From: Bacteroidetes bacterium ADurb.Bin174
GTDB taxonomy: Bacteria > Bacteroidota > Bacteroidia > Bacteroidales > Paludibacteraceae
NCBI GenBank assembly: GCA_002070265.1
Contig: MWCX01000080.1
Coordinates: 1-64,000, forward strand
DNA: 64,000 nt
Direction: 5' to 3'
Positions 37,296 through 47,800 of the stretch are shown one piece after another. Position 1 is the stretch's first letter. Each line of letters opens with the position of its first letter. The notes below the pieces were generated by a model, which was not told the DNA's origin, ran no database searches, and worked only from the letters and a program-made list of their open reading frames with translations. The translations under genes were made by a program, and so were the position numbers.

Positions 37296-40142
37296 TTATA
37301 TTATTTCGAAAGAGACAGTAAAGACCTCCTCCTCGGTGATTATTCTGTTTAATTTCAATTTTGCTTCTTCTATCATTTGATCGCGTTCAATCTCTATGGC
37401 TTCTTCGTGTTCAAATAATTCTCTTTTCAACCGGCTGACCTTCTTTTTTGCTTTTGCTAATGACTCTTGCATTTTCAAGGCTTCACTGGTAGAGAGCCCT
37501 TCTTGCATTGCTTCTCGATCCATCTCTTTCATCTTCTTTTTTGCCTCCTTTAGCTCCTCCTCTAATGCTGTAATACGATCGTCTGCCCAGTTGTGAAACT
37601 TCTTAAACTCGCGTTGTAACAACACGGCGTCTGTCTCTTCCAAATGGTTCAAACGTTCGGTTTTCACAGACAGATGCACATTTTCCAACTCCGATAAATC
37701 TTCTTTCTTGATAGGTGATGCAGACGTAGGCAAGCTCAAAATGAAGCGACAAAGCGTGTCGTCGAATTGTTCCTTTGCTGTGGTTACTCCCGAAAAGAGT
37801 AGAACGCTATGCGTTTCTATTTCGGAAGAAACTATTAAATTAGATATCCTCAAAAGACCTTTCTTTGATTTAAGACGATCTATTTGGGCATTATTCATCT
37901 TCGAAGCGGAGAAATCGAAGGTCAAATGCGCAAAGGGAGTATCTTCATTCTTGCCTTGTTTTATTATCTTTTGAGCAACCGGTCCGTTTATCAAGAATGG
38001 TTTGGCATCCTCTCGCAATTTGTTCAAGGTATATTTATCTCCATTATCTAATATGAACGTATAATCGTCGAAGATAAACTGTGCTCGATTCTTTAAGAAG
38101 TAACGTGTCAATTCCCACAACCATTTCTCGTACTTTTCCAGAAAGACTTTGGTCTCGGAAAGTGTTATTTTTAGCTTGTCGATGACTGCGGCTTGAAAGT
38201 TATCGAAGAGTTTCGTTTGTACCTCTTTTACTTTTTGATCGATTTGATCTTCAAGCTCTTTGTGTAAATTGTCGAAGTACTCTTCAATCTCTTTCTTGGT
38301 ACGACATTGTTTATATACCTCAATAATACGCTTCTCAAAATCGACACCACTTTCAATACTACCTAACACCTCGTCGGAGGAGCCAAATATACCTTCGAAG
38401 AGTTTAAACTTATTTTGCAATAGTTCAAACACACGTGCTTCGACCGTATTTGAAGCATTTAAGAAATTGACTACTACTACATCATGCTCTTGCCCGTAAC
38501 GATGACAACGCCCTATGCGTTGCTCGATACGTTGCGGATTCCAAGGCAAGTCGTAATTGACAATCATACTGCAGAATTGTAAGTTTATTCCTTCAGCAGC
38601 CGCTTCTGTGGCAATCATTATTTCGTAATCATCGCTCTTGAACGCCTCTACCAAAGCGTGTCTAATATCAACCGCTTTGGATCCGGTTTTCTTGGCAATG
38701 TTTTTCTCATCGGCAATCCACTTGTTGTATATCTCTCTTGACACTTTGTCGTTGTTGCTACCATTGAACATCAGTATCTTGCCGGCACACTTCTCTTTAG
38801 AGAGCCTCTCGAATAGGTATTGCTGTGTACGAGTAGACTCCGTAAATATCAAGGCTTTGCGTTTTGCCCCTAACTCCTGAAGTTTATCGAAGCCATTTTC
38901 TAATGCAACAAGGAGCTTTTCTCCTTTTTCGTTATGCTCAATACTATTTGCAAGTTGCAAGAACTCTTCCAACTGCTTTATTTCGTATTCTATGGCAATC
39001 TTATCTTCTAAGGTTATCTCACTCGTTTCGTCTTCAATGCCATCTTCGGGTGTTTCGTCTACTTCGTCATCTAAGTTTTCGTACTCTTCCAGAAACATTT
39101 CGTATAAATCGTCTTCTACCACCCTCGAGTTTTCTAAGAGTTGCTTCAATCGTTTAATCAACGCTTCCAGCGTTTTTCCTATAGCAAATGACGAAGAACC
39201 TAATAACTTAAAGATAACAGACTGCATCAAGTGTTTCTGTGCAGCAGGAAAAGCATACGTTTGCTCTTGCCGAAGATAATCCAACACTTTTTCATATAGT
39301 TCTCTTTCTTCTTCCGAAGGTGTGAATTGCTGGGTGATTGGGATGCGGTCTCTATAACTTACAAATTCCTTTACGTCACGTCTCAACGTTCGGTGAACAA
39401 TATCTTTAAGCCTCTCCTTCAATCCGTCGATATCTTTTGAACCAGACTCTAAAACATAGTTTTTCCGGAACGATTTTATATCCCCAAAAAGAGTCGGATC
39501 GATAAAGGAGACTAAGCCATACAGTTCGTCTAACCTGTTTTGAAGTGGCGTGGCAGTAAGCAGCACTTTCTTATAGTCTCGAATGGCTTGTTGAATGGTT
39601 TTAGCGGTAACGTTTCCTCCCTTATAGGAGTTGCGCAGATAGTGTGCTTCGTCCAATACTATCAAATCCCACGATGTAAGTTGTATTTGTTCCGCTTTCT
39701 TTCGAGCGAATTGATAGCTACAAATCTTGATGCTACTGTTTGAATCAAAAGGATTGCAAATCCCATTCTTTACACTTTTGTTGAAGGAGAGACTGTCAAT
39801 GACTTCAGCTTTCAGATAGAATTTATCGGCTAGTTCGTTCAACCATTGCTTGCGAAGCGAAGATGGGCAAATAATTAGAATTCGTCTCTCTCCTTCAGCC
39901 CATTTCTGACTTAATAATATACCAGCCTCAATAGTTTTCCCAAGCCCTACTTCATCTGCCAAAATTGCACCCTTAGAATAAGGTGATTTAAAAGCAAAAA
40001 GTGCCGCTTCAATCTGGTGTGGATTAAGTTCTACCTTTGCATCCATCAAGGTAGTTCCAAATCGTTCAGGACTATCGGCAGTGGATTTCTTAGAAAGTTC
40101 GTAAGCAAAATATTTTGCTTGATATGGGGTTATATTATTCAT
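37296..40142 (-). CDS. SNF2/RapA-like helicase of the restriction-type operon
   Basis: A 948-residue SNF2-family ATPase: Walker A DEVGLGKT, the box LDEAHYLRN, and C-terminal motif VI QRIGRCHRYGQ. A long coiled coil fills roughly residues 820-935. Its N-terminal part resembles RapA-like translocases. It is the second gene of the operon, after the XRE regulator. Classic type III R-M has no such gene; loci that combine a SNF2 ATPase, a Mod-like methylase and a second helicase are known as defence loci, including those catalogued as Hma (helicase-methylase-ATPase), which I recall but could not compare in detail. It may push proteins off DNA or detect unmodified invading DNA. Confidence 0.8.
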   Translation of the reverse strand: MNNITPYQAKYFAYELSKKSTADSPERFGTTLMDAKVELNPHQIEAALFAFKSPYSKGAILADEVGLGKTIEAGILLSQKWAEGERRILIICPSSLRKQWLNELADKFYLKAEVIDSLSFNKSVKNGICNPFDSNSSIKICSYQFARKKAEQIQLTSWDLIVLDEAHYLRNSYKGGNVTAKTIQQAIRDYKKVLLTATPLQNRLDELYGLVSFIDPTLFGDIKSFRKNYVLESGSKDIDGLKERLKDIVHRTLRRDVKEFVSYRDRIPITQQFTPSEEERELYEKVLDYLRQEQTYAFPAAQKHLMQSVIFKLLGSSSFAIGKTLEALIKRLKQLLENSRVVEDDLYEMFLEEYENLDDEVDETPEDGIEDETSEITLEDKIAIEYEIKQLEEFLQLANSIEHNEKGEKLLVALENGFDKLQELGAKRKALIFTESTRTQQYLFERLSKEKCAGKILMFNGSNNDKVSREIYNKWIADEKNIAKKTGSKAVDIRHALVEAFKSDDYEIMIATEAAAEGINLQFCSMIVNYDLPWNPQRIEQRIGRCHRYGQEHDVVVVNFLNASNTVEARVFELLQNKFKLFEGIFGSSDEVLGSIESGVDFEKRIIEVYKQCRTKKEIEEYFDNLHKELEDQIDQKVKEVQTKLFDNFQAAVIDKLKITLSETKVFLEKYEKWLWELTRYFLKNRAQFIFDDYTFILDNGDKYTLNKLREDAKPFLINGPVAQKIIKQGKNEDTPFAHLTFDFSASKMNNAQIDRLKSKKGLLRISNLIVSSEIETHSVLLFSGVTTAKEQFDDTLCRFILSLPTSASPIKKEDLSELENVHLSVKTERLNHLEETDAVLLQREFKKFHNWADDRITALEEELKEAKKKMKEMDREAMQEGLSTSEALKMQESLAKAKKKVSRLKRELFEHEEAIEIERDQMIEEAKLKLNRIITEEEVFTVSFEII

Positions 40143-40167
40143 TATATGCTTTATAATTTACCACTTT

Positions 40168-40377
40168 CTACTTGGTTGTGTTAAGCAGCTCTCGGACATC
40201 AATATCCAACACTTCGGCTATTTGTCGAAAAACATCTATCGATGGTTGCGCCTTATTGGAACACCACCTTGATACGGTTGCTTCATTCTTTCCAATTGCT
40301 TCTGCAAGCCAACGATTTGTCTTATCTTGCTCGGCTAATACAACCTTGATTCTATTGATTACTTTCTTGTCAGGCAT
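40168..40377 (-). CDS. XRE-family transcription regulator
   Basis: A 69-residue single-domain helix-turn-helix protein: RWLAEAIGKNEATVSRWCSN is the HTH_3 core (about residues 22-41), followed by PSIDVFRQIAEVLDIDVREL. It is encoded 25 bp upstream of the SNF2 gene on the same strand and is probably the operon's controller (a C-protein-like role). An inverted repeat ATGTTAT / ATAACAT around the -7 box upstream is a likely binding site for self-regulation. Confidence 0.85.
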   Translation of the reverse strand: MPDKKVINRIKVVLAEQDKTNRWLAEAIGKNEATVSRWCSNKAQPSIDVFRQIAEVLDIDVRELLNTTK

Positions 40378-40403
40378 AGTTGTCTTATTGCGTCAAACAT
40401 TTG

Positions 40404-40428
40404 ATGTTATTAGTCGCAAATATAACAT
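40404..40428 (-). promoter_or_regulatory. Promoter and operator of the XRE-SNF2-Mod-Res operon
   Basis: The minus strand carries TATATTTG (plus-strand 40417-40424), matching TAnnTTTG, 40 bp upstream of the XRE start. It is overlapped by the inverted repeat ATGTTAT (40404-40410) / ATAACAT (40422-40428), so a bound regulator would cover the box. Confidence 0.55.
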
Positions 40429-40499
40429 TTTTGTTTAAATGTGGGGTGAAATTAAAGAGAAAAACTTAGTTTCGGGCTGAAAGTATGGTCTATGAGCGC

Positions 40500-40547
40500 A
40501 GTGCAAGGTGCAAGTATCTATATATAGATAAGCTTGCACCTTGCACT
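40500..40547. repeat. 48-bp near-perfect palindrome
   Basis: The arms AGTGCAAGGTGCAAG and CTTGCACCTTGCACT are perfectly complementary over 15 bp. The centre TATCTATATATAGATA is itself palindromic, so the DNA can form a long hairpin or cruciform. No T-run follows, so it is not a standard terminator. It lies between the restriction-type operon and the ncRNA, in the zone where an ICE end could lie; it may be a REP-like element or a barrier. Confidence 0.7.
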
Positions 40548-40575
40548 AACATTAAAAGATTGTAATCCAGCATAG

Positions 40576-40605
40576 TTGCTTATTGCAAAATATATTGTAT
40601 CTTTG
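40576..40605 (+). promoter_or_regulatory. Promoter of the 6S-like ncRNA
   Basis: TTG (40576-40578) is separated by 19 bp from TATCTTTG (40598-40605), a full Bacteroidota -33/-7 promoter. The predicted start is near 40611. Confidence 0.7.
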
Positions 40606-40610
40606 AACCC

Positions 40611-40800
40611 GAGTATTGTGGAGACAATGGGAAGCAAACCCAAGACAAGAGTTCCATTTTGCAGTGCGCTCTTAGCCGTACCCCGCAAGCAAAAAATAAG
40701 ATATAATACATTGAACTTAAATAGGTTGGAGTATCAGGTTCATCGACCTCTCTCTCCGCAATAAATCCTGACAGGCAATAGACTGTCGGGATTTTTTATT
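40611..40800 (+). ncRNA. Structured non-coding RNA, 6S-RNA-like
   Basis: No plausible coding frame is present, but a consensus promoter and a terminator bound a transcript of about 190 nt. The ends pair: ATTGTGGAGA (40615-40624) with TCTCCGCAAT (40753-40762), 10 bp with one G-U. Inside, TTTTGC pairs with GCAAAA around a C-rich loop, AGTTC can pair with GAACT, and AGGT / ACCT closes a short hairpin. A long closing stem, a broken internal stem and about 185 nt of length fit 6S RNA, the inhibitor of sigma-70 RNA polymerase. It may belong to the motif described as Bacteroidales-1. Class assignment is inference; the transcript itself is well supported. Confidence 0.6.
40767..40798 (+). terminator. 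Terminator of the ncRNA
   Basis: An 8-bp stem CCTGACAG / CTGTCGGG (one G-T pair) with an 8-nt loop, followed by ATTTTTTATTTTT. Confidence 0.85.
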
Positions 40801-41234
40801 TTTCAATCCTTTATTTTTAATTCATTATTTTTAGTTTGTTTCATCGTTTTTGTTTATGTGATGTTGGAGAAGTTATAGAAGTTGAAGTTATAGAAGTCAA
40901 AGGAAGTTAAGAAGTTAAAGGAAGTTAGGGAAGTTAACGGGTTCCGGGATCGCGAGTTCAGTTTTTAGTTCATCGTCTTTATTCTTTTGTCTTTGCTACT
41001 TGTTCTTCGTTCATCGTTTTTCGTTCTTAGTTCTACGTTTTTTAACAAACATTTCAGCTTGATTCTCCGCTTGCTTGTACTTTTTTAGGTTTTTCAACGT
41101 TATTCAAACTGAATGACAATGGCAAAATCATAACATTCATCTGTGAAGCTGCCGGTGAACCTATGTTTTTCATTGCTGTTTGCTTTCTTTTATATTTTGA
41201 TTTTTATATTTATTTAACTGAATTAAAGAGTGTT
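40801..41234. other. Repeat-rich spacer between ncRNA and ruvA
   Basis: This holds no supported gene. It contains GAAGTTA-type tandem repeats (40868-40940), then TTC/GTT-rich degenerate repeats (about 40968-41040). The frame upstream of ruvA is open from 41163 but hydrophobic and low-complexity, so I do not count it as part of RuvA. Confidence 0.6.
40868..40940. repeat. Degenerate GAAGTTA tandem repeat
   Basis: About nine imperfect copies of GAAGTTA or GAAGTTATA occur within 73 bp, followed by GTTCCGGGATCGCGAGTTC, which resembles the GC-rich repeat after sprA (49305-49340). Confidence 0.7.
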
Positions 41235-41834
41235 ATGATTGATTATATTAAAGGTGAGATTACAGAATTGAATCCAACTTATGTAGTGGTGGAGACTGCC
41301 GGAGTCGGTTATTTTATCAATATTGCTTTACCGACTTATTCCGCATTAAACGGCAAAAAAACATGTAAACTGTTTGTATATGAGGCAATACGTGAGGATG
41401 CCTACAACCTGTTCGGATTTTTAAATCAGGTAGAACGGGAACTTTTCTTGTTGCTGATATCCGTTTCAGGTATTGGTCCCAACACGGGCAGGATGATTAT
41501 GTCGTCGTATGAAGCAGTTGAAATTCAACAAATGATAGCAACCGGAAATGCTGTTGCACTGAACTCAATCAAGGGCATAGGACCTAAAACTGCTCAACGT
41601 ATCATCATTGATTTAAAAGATAAAATCATCAAACTCAATATTGATTCTGACCTTGACTTGTCAACTCAGCCACCACATCATTTGAGCGTCGAAACGCGTC
41701 AGGAGGCAGTTTCGGCATTGGTCATGCTGGGCTTTTCAACCAATATCGCTCAAAAAGCGGTGGACTCCGTATTAAAGGCTCAACCTGACATACACGTTGA
41801 ACAACTTATCAAGTTAGCTTTGAAAAACATCTGA
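41235..41834 (+). CDS. ruvA: Holliday junction DNA helicase subunit RuvA
   Basis: A 199-residue protein from the ATG at 41235, the usual RuvA length, beginning MIDYIKGEITELNPTYVVVE. Domain I is the OB-fold; domain II carries two helix-hairpin-helix motifs (LLLISVSGIGPNTGRMIM and LNSIKGIGPKTAQRIIIDL, about residues 68-125). Domain III at the C-terminus (SALVMLGFSTNIAQKAV) contacts RuvB. RuvA tetramers hold the four-way junction open while RuvB drives branch migration in recombinational repair. The frame is open upstream to 41163, but that extension lacks homology. sprA follows after 35 bp, a common pair in Bacteroidota. Confidence 0.95.
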   Translation: MIDYIKGEITELNPTYVVVETAGVGYFINIALPTYSALNGKKTCKLFVYEAIREDAYNLFGFLNQVERELFLLLISVSGIGPNTGRMIMSSYEAVEIQQMIATGNAVALNSIKGIGPKTAQRIIIDLKDKIIKLNIDSDLDLSTQPPHHLSVETRQEAVSALVMLGFSTNIAQKAVDSVLKAQPDIHVEQLIKLALKNI

Positions 41835-41869
41835 TTTTTCTATCTGTATTGGTCAATCAGCTGAAAAGT

Positions 41870-44800
41870 ATGGTTTTGAAATCAAAAACATTATTTTTTA
41901 CCTTCTTACTTGCATTTATTTTAGGCGCTGCAACGGTAATACTGTATGCATCACCTGAACCTGCTATATTACTGCAAGAAGATGAAGATACGATTGACCA
42001 GACGCAGGACATTTCGGGAAACAAAAGCTTTTCCATCAGCACCGGATCTCTTGATTCTTACGAAGATGTCATACAAAAGAGCCCGCTGGATGCTCCCATG
42101 CCGGATAATGTAAAAACCACCGTTGAGTATGATGTTCGCTCGGGTAATTACGTGATGCGCACCAAGGTCGGTGAAATGGAAATTGCCACCCCTTTTACTA
42201 TGACAGGCGAGGAATATGCCGACTTTTCTGCTAAAAACGAACTTCAGAATTATTGGAGTGAGCTAAACAGCAAGGCGGAAGTTGATAATGAAAAGAAATT
42301 CTCCATCACCGATATCAAATTTGATATAGGAAAGGCTGACAAGATTTTTGGTCCGGGTGGTGTACAAATCAAAACACAAGGTTCTGCCGAATTAATATTC
42401 GGTGTCAAAAGCAATAAATTAGATAATCCGGCTTTGACAGAGCGTATGCGTAAAACCATCACGCCAAATTTTGAAGAAAAAATCCAGATGAATGTGACCG
42501 GAAGCGTTGGCGACAAGGTCAATTTCAACATGAATTACAACTCGGAAGCTACTTTCGATTTCGACCAAAAATTGGTCAAATTAAACTATAAAGGCAATGA
42601 GGATGACATCATCAAAAGCATACAGGCAGGCAATGTAAGCATGCAACTCAGCAGCTCCCTTATCACCGGAGGTACGGCACTTTTTGGTGTTCGAACGGAT
42701 TTACAATTCGGTAAGTTCAGTATTTCAGCCATTGCTTCACAACAGGAATCTGAAACCAAAACAGTCAGTTCACGCGGGGGCGCTCAAAAAACAAAATTTG
42801 AAGTCAACATCGACAACTACGATGAAAACAGGCACTTCTTCATCGGTCATTATTTCAGGGATAATTTTGAAACGGCCATGAGTAGATTGCCGCTTATCAC
42901 ATCCGGCATCACAGTCAACCGCATTGAAGTCTGGATAACCAACAAGAGAGCCAACTACGACGAAGCACGCAACATCATTGCGTTTATGGATTTGGGTGAA
43001 AATCGACGTATTGACAACCCACATTGGCATCCGGCAGGTACATCTCCCATTCCCAGAAATGACGCTAACACTTTGTACCAAGAAATCAAGGCTTTGGAAG
43101 GGGTGCGTGACATCAAACAAACAAATGCCGTATTGGCCGACAACTTATCTTCCTACGGCATCCATGGTGGAGAAGATTATGAAAAGATTGAAAGTGCCCG
43201 CCGCCTGAACCCTTCCGAATACAGTTTCAACCCCAGCTTGGGTATCCTTTCTCTAAGAAGTAGTTTAAATCCGGATGAAGTAATTGGTGTGGCCTATGAA
43301 TATACGCAAGGAGGAAACACCTATCAGGTGGGTGAATTTTCCACCGATCAAGTGCAAGCGCCCAATGCGTTAATCGTGAAGCTTCTGAAAGGAACAGCTC
43401 AATCTCCGCAACTGGCAATCTGGGATTTGATGATGAAGAACGTATATCATCTTGGTGCCATGCAAATGCAGAAAGATCAGTTTGAGTTGAACATCTTGTA
43501 CCGCAACGACTCCATAGGTACCAATCTGCGCTACATTACCGAAGGTGATATTAAAAACCAATTGTTGCTGCGGGTGATGAATTTGGATAAGCTGGATACG
43601 AAACAAAACGATCGCCCCGATGGAATATTTGACTATATAGAAGGTTATACGGCTTTTTCTTCTTCCGGAAGAATTATGTTTCCGGTCCTGGAGCCTTTCG
43701 GGTCGCACCTTAGGAAAATGATTGGAAATGATGATATTGCCGATAAATATGTCTTTCAGGAACTATATGACTCGACCTTGGTCATTGCCAGGGAATTGAG
43801 CGAAAAAAATAAATTTACGATAGAAGGAGAATACAAGGCCAGTGGCGGCTCGGAAATTCGCCTCAACGCCATGAACGTACCCAGGGGGTCGGTGAGGGTG
43901 ATGGCAGGCGGGGCTACCTTGCAAGAAAATGTTGACTATATGGTTGACTATATGATGGGAACTGTGACCATCATCAATCAATCCATCATTGAATCCGGTA
44001 CGCAGGTAGATGTAAAACTGGAAAACCAGGCCATGTTTAGCCTGCAACGCAAAACCCTGCTTGGTACGCATATGGAGTATCAATTCAGCAAGGATTTTAC
44101 CCTTGGGGGAACCATCATGCATTTATCGGAAATGCCGTTCAATAAAAAAGTGAACACCGGCAACGAGCCAATATCCAATACCATCTGGGGATTGAATACT
44201 TCCTGGAGAGGGCAATCGCAATGGCTGACCGACATGCTGGATAAACTGCCTTTTGTGGATGCCACTGCTCCTTCTACAATCGCGTTAAATGCCGAATTTG
44301 CCCAGTTACTGCCGGGACATCACAAGGCTGTGGGTGAGGAAGGCTACGCTTATTTGGATGACTTCGAATCTACCAAGATCAATTTCAACATCAATTATCC
44401 TATATACTGGTGTTTGGCAAGTACGCCTTCTATGTTTCCGGAATCGGCATTGAGTAATGATATCGCATACGGAAACAACAGGGCTTTGTTAAATTGGTAT
44501 TATGTAGATCCGGTGTTGAATCAAGATATCGCTTCTACCCCACCCAACCTCAGGAATAACAAAGAATCTCAATCCAACCATTATACCCGAACGGTTTTAA
44601 TTCCCGAATTATTCCCGAACAGGGAAACTCCTTCAACACTGACTACCCGCATGACGGTGATGAACTTGTCGTACTATCCTACTGAAAGAGGTCCGTATAA
44701 CCTGGATGTAGATGGCATGGACGAATACGGGAACCTGAAAAATCCTGCCCAAAGATGGGGAGGCATCATGCGCAAATTAGATGTAACGGATTTTGAAACT

Positions 44801-47800
44801 TCTAATATCGAATACATAGAATTTTGGATGATGGATCCTTTTATTTACAGTGATGGAACGGATACGGGAGGTGATTTATACTTCAACTTGGGCGATATCA
44901 GTGAAGATATCCTGAAGGACGGCAAAAAATTCTTTGAACATGGTTTGCCCATAGATGATGACCCGGCAAAAGTTGATTCCACGGTTTGGGGTGTTGTTCC
45001 GCGCACACAATCCACTGTGACTGCCTTCGATAATACAGCAGGGGCAAGAGCCAAACAAGATGTCGGTCTCAATGGCTTACCCACTGAAAAAGAATTGCAG
45101 TTTCCGACCTACCGCAACTATGTTGATGCGGTGCTTGCAAAAGTTAATGCTGAAACCCGGCAAAAAATGTCAGACGATCCTTTTTCACCAGTCAATGACC
45201 CTGGAGGCGATAGTTACCGTTTCTACCGCAATGCTGAATACGACAGACAGGAAGCCGACATCCTGACAAGATACAAAAGGTACAACGGAACAGAAGGGAA
45301 CTCTCCTGATGCATCAGGCACCTCAGAAACCTATACGACCACAGCAACCACCATTCCCGACAATGAGGACATCAACAACGACAACACCCTCAATGAATAT
45401 GAAAGATACTATCAATACAGGATACAAATCAGACCTGACAAAATGGTTGTGGGATCAAATTACATCACCGACAAAATCACTTCTAATGTCAGACTGGAAA
45501 ATGGAAATATTGAGCCTGTAAGCTGGTATCAGTTTAAAATACCATTGCGAGAATATGAAAGCAAAATCGGTAACATTCGGAATTTCAAATCTATACGCTT
45601 CATCAGGATGTTCATGACCAATTTTGAAAAAGAAAAGCATTTACGTTTCGGTACCTTGGATTTGGTACGTGGCGAATGGAGAAGCTACACCAAAGCATTG
45701 CACGAAGTAGGTAAAACGCCTATTTCAGATGGGAAATTGGACGTGCAGTCTGTCAATATTGAAGAAAACTCGGAAAAATCTCCGGTAAACTACATCCTTC
45801 CTCCCGGAATAACCAGACAAACTGACCCGGGACAACCGATGGTACTGCAACAAAATGAACAATCCATGCTGCTGAAAGTAACCAATCTCGCTCCTGAAGA
45901 TGCTAAAGCGGTATATAAAAATACATCTTTCGACATGCGTCAGTACAAGCGTCTGCAAATGTTTGTACATGCCGAGAAATTGATCAACGATGAATACAAT
46001 TTGATGGACAATGATTTGACTTGCTTTATCCGTATTGGTTCGGACATGGTAAACAACTATTATGAATATGAAGTTCCGCTGACGCTTACTCCACATGGTG
46101 TTTACAGTTCCAGTAGTTTACGCGACCGTGAGATCGTATGGTATCCCGATAATATGATTGATTTTCCGTTTGAATACCTGACAGACGCCAAACTCAAAAG
46201 AAACAAAGCAAAAGGCGGTGCATCAGAGGTTTCCAACTTGCTTCCATACACGGTATTTGACCCCGAAAAACCGCGTAACCGCATCACTGTTGTGGGCAAT
46301 CCATCCATATCGGAAGTTGAAAACATCATGATTGGTATCCGCAACCGCAGCAATAACATAAAATCGGCAGAAATATGGGTGAATGAGTTGCGTATGTCTC
46401 AGTTTAATGAAGACAGCGGTTGGGCAGGCGTGGCAAATTTGGCGGTCGGATTATCGGATTTAGGCAGCATCAACTTAGCCGGACGCGCCGAAACATCAGG
46501 ATTTGGAAGCATAGAAAGTAAAGTAATGGATAGGAGGAACGATGATTTATATCAAATGAATTTTTCAACTTCATTGGAGTTAGGTCGCTTCTTACCCAAA
46601 GAGGCAAAAATTCAGTTGCCGGCTTATTTTTCTTTTTCCAACGAAACATTGAGTCCTAAGTACAATCCGGTTGATCAGGATGTAATACTGGCAGAATCTT
46701 TAAACAGTATGGACTCGCAAACTGAAAAAGATTCGCTCTTGCTGCTTTCACAAACGGTGCAAACTTCCAAGAACTTCACCATCGCATCCGCCAAAGTAAA
46801 CATCAAGAGCAAAACTCCTCAGTTCTACGACCCTGCCAATGTGTCCTTTTCTTATTCTTATTCGGAAACCAACAAGCATAGTCCGGAGGTGGAAGAAAAT
46901 CTCATCAAACAAGAAAAAGGATCGATTAATTATAATTTCAATTTTGAAAATAAACCCTTTGAACCTTTTAAAGAAAGTCAAGCTTTGGACAAGCCGGCTT
47001 TCAAAATCATCAAAGATTTTTCCATCAATTACCTGCCAAGCTCCATAGGCTTTTCTACCAATATGAACCGCCAATATTCACAAATTCAACTGCGTGATTT
47101 TAACACAAATTACAGCATGGATGTCGGCGATGATTTAGTGGACATTACGTATAGTAAAGATTTTATGTGGGACAGGCAATTTGATTTCAAGTGGGATTTG
47201 ACCAAGGCATTGAGATTCAGCCTGCAAACTGCTACTAATGCCATTATCGAAGAACCTCTTTATTCTCCGGAATTGGGTAAGGAGCATTACGAATTGTGGC
47301 GTGACACGGTGTGGATGAATATCCGCAAATTGGGTTTGCCTTACACCTATCAGCAGGTCTTCAATACTTCCTGGGCTATTCCTATTAATAAAATTCCTCT
47401 GTTGGATTGGATTAGTTCCACAAACGCTTCATACAATGCCAATTACAACTGGAATCGTACTGCACGTTTAAAAAACATGGCTGATTTCGGAAATACCGCC
47501 ACCAGCGTACGATCTTATCAATTTGACGGTCAATTTAATTTTGAAACACTATATAATAAATCCGCTTATCTAAAAGATATTAATACACGTTTTACCGGCA
47601 CTCAAAAAAAGTTACCGGATAAGAATTTCCAATCTAAGACATACAATGAAGTCATCAGTCTGGAAAAAGGTAAAAAAACAACCATCAGGCATAAACTCGG
47701 TAGCACTTCCTTTCATATGAAAGCTAAGGACAAAGACGGCAATACCGTCAAACTGAAATACAAAACTATCAATCCTTCTGACATAGAAATATCCGGAGTT

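Noticed and set aside
40725..40765. tRNA-like 3' end (GGTTCATCGACC) near the ncRNA
   Set aside because: No acceptor or anticodon arms fit; the bases pair within the ncRNA fold instead.
40868..40940. CRISPR array
   Set aside because: The repeat unit is only 7-9 bp with no spacers, so it is a simple tandem repeat.
41163..41234. N-terminal extension of ruvA by 24 hydrophobic residues
   Set aside because: RuvA normally begins MIDYIKG-like at 41235; the extension is low-complexity and would be atypical.
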